6,388 bases of DNA, taken from the NCBI GenBank assembly GCA_910587905.1, contig CAJUOF010000074.1:1-6388 (forward strand), given 5' to 3'. A program made the position numbers and the translations under genes. Below, piece after piece: positions 1-4,690 of the stretch (within the stretch, counting starts at the first letter, position 1; every line of letters begins with the position of its first letter). The stretch comes from an uncultured Lachnospiraceae bacterium (GTDB taxonomy: Bacteria; Bacillota_A; Clostridia; Lachnospirales; Lachnospiraceae). Below the pieces are notes generated by a model, which was given only the letters and a program-made list of their open reading frames with translations, did not search any database and was not told the DNA's origin.

Positions 1-353
1 CCGGAATAAGCCCGCACCAGGCCGCCTGTCCCGAGGAGGGTCCCGCCGAAATAACGGGTCACCACCACGCACACGTTGTGGATCCCTCCGCCCAAAAGCA
101 CATCCAGCATGGGCCGCCCCGCCGTGCCTCCCGGCTCCCCGTCATCGCTGCAGCGGGTCAGCTCATTTTGCCGCCCGATACATAATGCCGTGCAGTTGTG
201 GCTGGCATTCCAGTATTTCTTTCTCATCTCCTCGATAAAAGCCGCCGCCTCCGTCTCCGACTTTACAGGGCGCACCGTGGCAATGAACCTGGACTTCTTT
301 TCCACCAGCTCCCCCTCGCCCCCCTGATATGCCTCCAGATAACTCTCTCTCAT
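1..353 (-). CDS. yigZ: YigZ/IMPACT-family protein (UPF0029), 3'-truncated by window edge
   Basis: The visible part is 117 complete codons from the N-terminus; the stop lies beyond the left edge. Family hallmarks are GGEGELVEKKSRFIA at residues 11-25, SDDGEPGGTAGRPML at 69-83 and VVTRYFGGTLLGTGG at 97-111, in the order and spacing of the UPF0029 N-terminal domain. Family members are usually a little over 200 residues, so the missing part would be the rest of this domain plus the C-terminal DUF1949-like domain. Biochemical function in bacteria is not settled; eukaryotic IMPACT proteins act in translational control through GCN2, which should not be transferred to this protein. I chose the ATG at 353 because a GGGAGGGG stretch lies just upstream, and the protein then starts MRESYLEAYQGG, close to the usual family start. 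An in-frame ATG at 377 has no ribosome binding site and sits about where transcription should begin. Family assignment is secure; cellular role is unknown. Confidence 0.93.
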   Translation of the reverse strand, partial: MRESYLEAYQGGEGELVEKKSRFIATVRPVKSETEAAAFIEEMRKKYWNASHNCTALCIGRQNELTRCSDDGEPGGTAGRPMLDVLLGGGIHNVCVVVTRYFGGTLLGTGGLVRAYS

Positions 354-383
354 CTTCCCCTCCCGATCTTTTGTCATAGTACC

Positions 384-412
384 ATTGTAATATAGAAGCC
401 TCCCCTCCGCAA
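384..412 (-). promoter_or_regulatory. Candidate sigma-A promoter of yigZ
   Basis: Read on the minus strand, TTGCGG (412-407) and TACAAT (389-384) are separated by exactly 17 bp. The -10 box matches the consensus at five of six positions; the -35 box keeps only TTG. Transcription would start near 377, giving a leader of about 25 nt that contains the GGGAGGGG ribosome binding site and ends at the chosen start at 353. The spacing fit is good, but no experimental support exists here. Confidence 0.5.
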
Positions 413-433
413 CCCTGCTCTTCCGCGATTTCC

Positions 434-461
434 GTTTCCTTCATAGTTTCGTCACAGTTTC
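434..461. promoter_or_regulatory. Three helically phased GTTTC motifs, possible operator
   Basis: GTTTC occurs at 434-438, 446-450 and 457-461, with periods of 12 and 11 bp. The last two sit inside an AGTTTCGT direct repeat (445-452 and 456-463). Direct repeats at about one helical turn are typical binding sites for OmpR/PhoB-type response regulators, which is the reason for noting them. They lie upstream of both divergent promoter candidates. The motif is short and could be chance; no regulator is identified. Confidence 0.22.
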
Positions 462-506
462 GTAAGGTTCTCTTTCGGAATCCCCCTTTCTTTCTCCATG
501 ATTTTT

Positions 507-515
507 TGGTATACT
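507..515 (+). promoter_or_regulatory. Candidate extended -10 promoter of the penicillin-binding protein gene
   Basis: TGGTATACT fits the extended -10 form TGnTATAAT with one mismatch. There is no convincing -35 box 16-18 bp upstream, as expected for a promoter relying on the TGn element. Transcription would start near 522, at the left arm of the 520-571 inverted repeat, giving a 5' leader of about 180 nt before the ATG at 704. It is the best-looking plus-strand promoter in the intergenic region, but remains a prediction. Confidence 0.45.
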
Positions 516-519
516 CAAA

Positions 520-571
520 GTAAACCCCTATATCGTCATTGCAGATACCACCATGAATGAAAGGGGTTTAC
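520..571. repeat. 10-bp inverted repeat at the 5' end of the leader
   Basis: GTAAACCCCT at 520-529 is perfectly complementary to AGGGGTTTAC at 562-571, with a 32-nt loop. If transcription starts near 522, this stem would form at the extreme 5' end of the transcript. It could stabilise the mRNA or be the edge of an inserted element; the sequence does not decide. The in-frame ATG at 557 lies in its loop. Confidence 0.55.
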
Positions 572-690
572 GATAAGCCCTCCGGGGGAGCGCACGATTT
601 TTGTAAGGCAGATCCTACGCTTTCGCGCAGCAAAAATCGACGCAGCAGACGCCATAAGGGAAAAATTTATGTCGTCTGCTATAAGAATCT
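572..690 (+). promoter_or_regulatory. Structured 5' leader of the penicillin-binding protein mRNA
   Basis: Two further stem-loops follow one another. The first pairs CGATTTTTG (595-603) with CAAAAATCG (631-639), nine perfect base pairs, and encloses a smaller hairpin of 615-620 with 625-630 around a TTTC loop. The second pairs AGCAGACG (644-651) with CGTCTGCT (673-680), continues after a one-base mismatch with CATAA (653-657) against TTATG (667-671), and has a 9-nt loop. It ends 10 nt before the AGGAGG ribosome binding site. I do not recognise a known riboswitch or T-box consensus. The block may be a cis-regulatory RNA, or a dispersed palindromic element inserted between promoter and gene. 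No terminator-type T run follows either stem. Confidence 0.5.
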
Positions 691-696
691 AGGAGG
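691..696 (+). promoter_or_regulatory. Ribosome binding site that fixes the start at 704
   Basis: A perfect AGGAGG sits 7 nt upstream of the ATG at 704. The alternative ATG at 557 has no comparable site and lies in the loop of an inverted repeat. This decides the start of the penicillin-binding protein gene. Confidence 0.9.
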
Positions 697-703
697 TTTT
701 ACT

Positions 704-3460
704 ATGAATTACGGAAAATCCGGCCTGAAAAAGCAGATTCACTCCTGTTCTTCCAAATCTGCCAGGCGAAAAACGAAAGCCGGTGTTCTCACCTTCAAGG
801 CTTTTTTAACCGGCATTCTTGCCCTGATCGTGCTGATCGTATCCGCAGGTCTCGGCATGTTCCGCGGCATTCTGAATTCTGCCCCGGATTTAAACACTTT
901 GGACATGTCTCCCAATGCCTCCGCCACGATCATTTACGACGCGGAGGGCAATGAGATACAGACTCTTGTCATGGCCGGCTCCAACAGACAGCCGGTAGAA
1001 TATTCGGAAATGCCCGAAAACCTGGTCAACGCCTTTATCGCCATTGAGGACTCCAGGTTCTGGGATCACAACGGCGTGGATATCAAGGGATTGACCAGAG
1101 CTGCATTCCAGGGACTCGTCTCCGGCGAGCTGGACCAGGGAGCCAGTACCATCACCCAGCAGCTCATCAAAAACGTCGCCTTCGGCGGCGGCATGGAGAC
1201 CTCTTTCGGGGCCAAGGTCAAGCGGAAGGTACAGGAACAGTATCTGGCCATCCAGTTGGAAAAGACCATGGACAAGGAGATCATTCTCCAAAATTACCTG
1301 AACACCATCAATCTGGGGGCCAACACCCTCGGCGTACAGGCGGCCTCCGAGCGCTATTTCGGAAAAAATGTCAGCGAGCTGACCCTTTCGGAATGCGCGG
1401 TCATTGCCGCCGTCACCAGCAATCCTACCAGGTACAACCCCATTACCCATCCGGAGGAAAACGTCAAGCGGCGCAATATCGTTCTCGAATATATGCAGGA
1501 GCAGGGATATATCACAGAGGCAGAGCTCAAGGAAGCCCAGACGGATGAAGTCTATGCAAGGATTCAGGAGGTGGACGCCGCCAGGGACAATGAGTCCTCC
1601 ATCTACAGCTATTTCGTGGATGAGACCATCGTCCAGGTTCTTGCCGATCTACAGGAAAAGGCCGGGTATTCGGAAACAGAGGCCCGCACCATGCTCTACA
1701 GTGGGGGGCTCCGCATCTACACCACTCAGGACCCCCACCTGCAAAAGATTGTGGATGAGGAGATCTCCTCACCGGAAAATTATACAAACAGTGAGATTCG
1801 CTACAGTTTTTCCTACCGGCTTTCCGTCACTCACCCGGACGGCAATACGGATAACTACTCGGAAAATAACATCAAGACTTGGCTTCGGGAGAAAAACGGC
1901 GGGGAACCGGTCAAACTGATTTATGAGACGGAGGATGAGATCCGACAGATTGTGAAGGAATATAAATCCACCGTGGTATCCCGCCAGGATACCATACCGG
2001 GGGAACGGCTGGACATCACGCTGCAGCCTCAAAGCTCCTGTGTCCTGATGGATCAGGAAACCGGTTACATTCTCGCCATCAGCGGTGGGCGCGGGGCAAA
2101 GACAGCCAGCTTGAGTCTAAACCGTGCCACGGACACCCTGCGCCAGCCCGGTTCCACCTTCAAGGTCCTGACTGCCTTTGCCCCGGCCCTGGATAATTCC
2201 GGAGCCACCCTGGGCACAGTCTATTACGACGCCCCCTATGCCCTGGACAACAAAGAGTTCGCCAACTGGTGGGGCAGCCATTATGTGGGCTACGCCAATA
2301 TCCGCGACGGCATTGTCTACTCCATGAATATCATTGCCTTGAAAGCTCTGATGAATACGGTGACTCCTCAGATCGGGTATCAGTATGCCCTAAACTTCGG
2401 TATCACTTCTCTGGTGGAAAGTGAAGTCAATGAAACCACCGGTGAGGTATTCACAGACATCGGAGCTCCCCTCTGTCTGGGGGGAATCACCCACGGTGTC
2501 AGCAACCTGGAGCTTACAGGTGCCTACGCCGCCATCGCCAATCAGGGCATTTACACGGAGCCCGTCTACTACACAAGGATCGTGGACCGAAACGGAAAGA
2601 TCATCATTGATAACCAACCAGAGACTCACACGGTAATCAAGGAATCCACAGCCTGGCTTTTGACCAGTGCCATGGAGGGCGTCTGCCAGTATTCCTTCCT
2701 GTATGACCATCCGGACATTCCAACCAGCAGGCTGGAGACGAAGCTCGATGCGATGCCCACAGCGGGCAAGAGCGGCACCACCACCAACACCAACGATATC
2801 TGGTTTGTAGGGTACACGCCTTATTATACTCTGGGTGTGTGGCAGGGTTATGATGAAAACGCAGATCTGACCACCAGCTCTGATGTAAGGAGTATGTGGC
2901 GCAAAATCATGTCCAGAGCCTGCGAAGGACTCCCCATCAAGGAATTCCCGGCAAGGCCCAGCAACATCGAGGAGGTATCCATCTGCCATAAGTCCGGCAA
3001 ACTGGCCGTCCCCGGCATCTGCGACGCCGATCCGGCGGGAAATATGACCTATACCGAATACTTTTCCAGGGGCACTGCCCCCACGGAGGTCTGTGACCAC
3101 CACACCAGAGTCACCGTATGCCGCTTAAGCGGAGCGCTCGCCACAGAATTCTGCCCGGAGCAGCTTCGAGAAAATCGGATTTACCGGACCCTGACCGACG
3201 AGCCCATTGGAAACACGGACGACAGTGCTTATCTCCTTCCGGAATCTCTCAGGAACAGCACATGTCCCATCCATACCGGCTATCCCTTCCCTTTCATGAC
3301 CGAAGAGGAAAGCCAGGCAGAAGAGTCCTCTTCCCCCGGGAATGAGCAGCCGACCGACCAAGCGCCTCCTACACAAGCACCGCCTGGACCGGAGACTCCT
3401 GCGCCGGAGCAGCCGCCCGCGGAGCCAACACCGGGCGAAGCTGCACCCCCCATTGGATAG
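704..3460 (+). CDS. Bifunctional class A penicillin-binding protein (PBP1A family)
   Basis: This 918-residue enzyme builds peptidoglycan outside the membrane: the first domain polymerises lipid II glycan strands and the second cross-links stem peptides. A short basic cytoplasmic tail (1-28) and one membrane anchor (about 29-52) come first. The glycosyltransferase 51 domain shows EDSRFWDHNG (115-124, catalytic E115), GASTITQQLIKN (146-157), RKVQEQYLAIQLE (174-186, second acidic residue E178) and the YLN/YFGK region (198-221). The transpeptidase has S-T-F-K with nucleophile S484 and K487, S-M-N at 540-542 and K-S-G-T-T at 689-693. All catalytic motifs are present, so it should be active and beta-lactam sensitive. 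After the transpeptidase come two motifs of the form C-x2-SG-x-LA followed by Cys, then a Pro/Glu-rich tail (about 867-918). The start at 704 follows the AGGAGG site at 691-696. It ends with TAG, 4 nt before the repeat block. It would be called ponA or mrcA in other species. Confidence 0.96.
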   Translation: MNYGKSGLKKQIHSCSSKSARRKTKAGVLTFKAFLTGILALIVLIVSAGLGMFRGILNSAPDLNTLDMSPNASATIIYDAEGNEIQTLVMAGSNRQPVEYSEMPENLVNAFIAIEDSRFWDHNGVDIKGLTRAAFQGLVSGELDQGASTITQQLIKNVAFGGGMETSFGAKVKRKVQEQYLAIQLEKTMDKEIILQNYLNTINLGANTLGVQAASERYFGKNVSELTLSECAVIAAVTSNPTRYNPITHPEENVKRRNIVLEYMQEQGYITEAELKEAQTDEVYARIQEVDAARDNESSIYSYFVDETIVQVLADLQEKAGYSETEARTMLYSGGLRIYTTQDPHLQKIVDEEISSPENYTNSEIRYSFSYRLSVTHPDGNTDNYSENNIKTWLREKNGGEPVKLIYETEDEIRQIVKEYKSTVVSRQDTIPGERLDITLQPQSSCVLMDQETGYILAISGGRGAKTASLSLNRATDTLRQPGSTFKVLTAFAPALDNSGATLGTVYYDAPYALDNKEFANWWGSHYVGYANIRDGIVYSMNIIALKALMNTVTPQIGYQYALNFGITSLVESEVNETTGEVFTDIGAPLCLGGITHGVSNLELTGAYAAIANQGIYTEPVYYTRIVDRNGKIIIDNQPETHTVIKESTAWLLTSAMEGVCQYSFLYDHPDIPTSRLETKLDAMPTAGKSGTTTNTNDIWFVGYTPYYTLGVWQGYDENADLTTSSDVRSMWRKIMSRACEGLPIKEFPARPSNIEEVSICHKSGKLAVPGICDADPAGNMTYTEYFSRGTAPTEVCDHHTRVTVCRLSGALATEFCPEQLRENRIYRTLTDEPIGNTDDSAYLLPESLRNSTCPIHTGYPFPFMTEEESQAEESSSPGNEQPTDQAPPTQAPPGPETPAPEQPPAEPTPGEAAPPIG

Positions 3461-3464
3461 TGAC

Positions 3465-3548
3465 GAAGCCGCCGGCCATAATGACCAACGCAAACACGGT
3501 TTAAAACACACCTATCGTTTGCTTTTGGTAATTATGGCCGCCGGCTTC
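3465..3548. repeat. Imperfect inverted repeat (hairpin) directly after the penicillin-binding protein gene
   Basis: Bases 3465-3495 are close to the reverse complement of 3517-3548: roughly 28 of 32 positions match, with mismatches at the centre of the GC-rich block and near the loop side. The loop is 21 nt. The left arm begins 4 nt after the TAG stop. The right arm is part of the first 75-bp direct repeat unit, so the left arm is a partial copy of that unit in opposite orientation. The stem could protect or end the transcript, but no T run follows, so it is not a standard intrinsic terminator. Confidence 0.75.
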
Positions 3549-3702
3549 TGACTTTCCTGACAACTCACTCTCGGTTTGAAACTCACCGATCCTTTGCTTT
3601 TGGTAATTATGCCCGGCGGCTTCTGACTTTCCTGAACAACTCTCTCTCGGTTCAAAGCACACCGAACGTTTGCTTTTGGTAATTATGGACGGCGGCTTCC
3701 TG
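3497..3702. repeat. Three tandem imperfect ~75-bp direct repeats
   Basis: The units begin with CGGTT at 3497, 3572 and 3648 (periods 75 and 76 bp); the third is cut off at about 3702. TTTGCTTTTGGTAATTATG is identical in all three (3518-3536, 3593-3611, 3669-3687), followed by a GC-rich segment ending in CGGCTTC. The first two units differ at about eight positions over their full length. Each unit also starts with CGGTT(T/C)-x-AA and a CACC about 11 bp further on, so a weak inner CGGT/ACCG stem is possible in units two and three. No start codon with a ribosome binding site supports translation. Function is unknown; this could be an intergenic repeat family, a protein-binding array, or remnants of an element. 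Confidence 0.85.
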
Positions 3703-3735
3703 ATCTGCTCGTCCCTCCGTCCTCCCGCAGTCCCA

Positions 3736-3983
3736 GGAAGGAAACCGCTCCTCTTCCGAAAGGTCGAACCAAGAGTCGCCCGGCGGTATTCCCCGGCAGA
3801 CGATAGGAAGGTTTTGCCGATTTCACGAGCATAGCGCAGGCAATTTCAGCCGACCCGGTTTGATGGAGGTGAAATTGCCTGCCATAGGCGGCACAGTGAA
3901 ATCGGCAAAACCGACGTGTCTGCCGGGGAACACCGCCGGGCGTCTCCCCGGACGATCCCCCAGAAAAGGAGCGGTTTTCTTCC
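3736..3983. repeat. Long (~250 bp) imperfect palindrome between convergent genes
   Basis: Four blocks on the left match reversed, complementary blocks on the right in nested order: 3736-3755 with 3964-3983 (18 of 20), 3777-3801 with 3918-3942 (24 of 25), 3810-3826 with 3896-3912 (17 of 17), and 3836-3848 with 3870-3882 (13 of 13), around a 21-nt loop (3849-3869). Between blocks the arms differ in sequence and slightly in length. As RNA it would fold into one long interrupted rod on either strand. I see no target-site duplication at the ends, no open frame that looks coding, and no T run. It ends 20 bases from the stop codon of the flavoprotein gene. It may be a non-autonomous mobile element, a structured RNA, or a convergent-transcription barrier. 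Confidence 0.85.
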
Positions 3984-4003
3984 GTATTATTTCATTCCAA
4001 AGC

Positions 4004-4627
4004 TCAGCGGATAAAATTGGTCTTCACGGCGGGCGCCTCCTCCGGCGGACAGATCCCCGCCTCCCTTCCGGCCTCGATGCACTTTAACAGCCAGGCCATG
4101 TTCTTCGCCAGGGTCTCCATGGTCTGCATACCCTCCTCGTCCTTCGGCGCATCCTCCGCAACGCTTCCATGGACCATGTTCCAATACTGGGAGGACACGA
4201 CGGGCATCTCGTTGATAGTCATGTACTTGTTCATCTGATCCATGGTCGCCGTGGTTCCCGCCCGTCTGGCGCAGGATATGGCCGCCGCAGGCTTATGGCA
4301 AAACAGCGACCTGCCCGCATAGAAGAGCCGGTCCATAAACGCCGTCATCAATCCGCAGGCCGATGCAAAATGCACCGGCGTCCCGAAAATAAATCCGTCC
4401 GCCGTCTCCGCCTTTTCCAGCGCCCGGTTGACCGAATCGTCGAAGGCGCAGCGGTTGTTCTGCTTTTTCTTACAGACCCGACAGTCGATACAGGTTGTCG
4501 CAAGTTTCTCCACATGGAAAATCTCCGCCTCGATCCCAAGGCTCCCCAGGGTGTCGGCCGCTTTTTTCAGTGCCGTGTAGGTGGTTCCCTTCTCGTGGGG
4601 GCTTCCGTTGATCAATAATACTTTCAT
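4004..4627 (-). CDS. Flavodoxin-fold iron-sulfur flavoprotein / NAD(P)H-dependent oxidoreductase
   Basis: The 207-residue product opens with MKVLLINGSPHEKGTT, the FMN-phosphate loop of the flavodoxin-like NADPH-dependent FMN reductase family. C46, C49, C52 and C60 form C-x2-C-x2-C-x7-C, matching the compact 4Fe-4S motif (C-x2-C-x2-C-x4-7-C) of archaeal and clostridial iron-sulfur flavoproteins. GTPVHFASACGLMTAFMDR at 82-100 is the second FMN-contacting segment. The rest, including SSQYWNMVHG and a final DEEGMQTMETLAKNMAWLLK-like helix, fits the long flavodoxin-family proteins common in gut anaerobes. It is probably cytoplasmic and transfers electrons between flavin, cluster and an unknown partner; substrate cannot be read from sequence. 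The start is firm: AGGAGG (minus strand, 4639-4634) lies 6 nt upstream of the ATG. It is 63 bp downstream of typA in the same direction, possibly co-transcribed. Cluster binding is inferred from the cysteine spacing. Confidence 0.88.
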   Translation of the reverse strand: MKVLLINGSPHEKGTTYTALKKAADTLGSLGIEAEIFHVEKLATTCIDCRVCKKKQNNRCAFDDSVNRALEKAETADGFIFGTPVHFASACGLMTAFMDRLFYAGRSLFCHKPAAAISCARRAGTTATMDQMNKYMTINEMPVVSSQYWNMVHGSVAEDAPKDEEGMQTMETLAKNMAWLLKCIEAGREAGICPPEEAPAVKTNFIR

Positions 4628-4647
4628 GTTCCTCCTCCTTTATATAA

Positions 4648-4674
4648 CAGCCGCTTCCGTTTCCGGAGCGGCTG
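4648..4674 (-). terminator. GC-rich intercistronic hairpin after typA; weak terminator or attenuator
   Basis: CAGCCGCT (4648-4655) pairs with AGCGGCTG (4667-4674), and after a single bulged T at 4656, CCG (4657-4659) pairs with CGG (4664-4666), closing a TTTC loop. It begins 16 bases past the typA stop. On the minus strand it is followed only by TTATATAAAGG, so the T tract is poor, and the ribosome binding site of the next gene comes within a few bases. Partial termination, mRNA end protection, or control of flavoprotein translation all fit. Confidence 0.6.
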
Positions 4675-4690
4675 ACTTTCTGAACAAATC

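Larger units (their letters stand above)
354..703. other. Divergent intergenic region without a gene
   Basis: These 350 bases separate yigZ (minus) from the penicillin-binding protein gene (plus). Everything I can support in them is listed separately: the yigZ promoter, phased GTTTC motifs, extended -10 promoter, leader stem-loops and ribosome binding site. The plus-strand frame from 557 to 703 is open and joins the penicillin-binding protein frame, but encodes a basic, unmembrane-like 49-residue extension across the stem-loops and is not judged coding. Confidence 0.7.
3461..4003. other. Convergent intergenic region without a gene, repeat-dominated
   Basis: These 543 bases lie between the 3' ends of the penicillin-binding protein gene and the flavoprotein gene. 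They hold the inverted copy, the three direct repeats and the long palindrome described separately; only about 3703-3735 and 3984-4003 are plain sequence. No frame has a ribosome binding site or recognisable protein, no tRNA fold is seen, and no clear intrinsic terminator with a T run is present for either flanking gene. Confidence 0.75.

Noticed and set aside
354..377. ATG at 377 as start of yigZ
   Set aside because: No ribosome binding site and it coincides with the predicted transcription start; the ATG at 353 has a purine-rich site and matches the family N-terminus.
572..690. Known riboswitch or T-box
   Set aside because: I could not match the stems or loops to any consensus I know, and there is no terminator or antiterminator arrangement before the ribosome binding site.
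557..703. Translation start at the ATG at 557 for the penicillin-binding protein
   Set aside because: No ribosome binding site, location within stem-loop leader, and a far better AGGAGG-spaced ATG at 704.
3497..3702. CRISPR array
   Set aside because: Units are about 75 bp and similar along their full length, with no alternation of short constant repeats and variable spacers, and no cas genes nearby.
3736..3983. Ordinary bidirectional intrinsic terminator
   Set aside because: The palindrome is an order of magnitude too long, has a 21-nt loop, and lacks a T run on either side.
3736..3983. Definite transposon-derived MITE
   Set aside because: No target-site duplication can be seen at the ends and only one copy is in the window, so the mobile-element reading stays a hypothesis.
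3860..4087. Small plus-strand frame of 75 residues
   Set aside because: It runs through the right arm of the long palindrome and into the antisense strand of the flavoprotein gene; composition is not protein-like and no family is recognisable.
4169..4618. Plus-strand frame of 149 residues opposite the flavoprotein gene
   Set aside because: Antisense shadow; the minus-strand product has clear flavodoxin motifs and a strong ribosome binding site.
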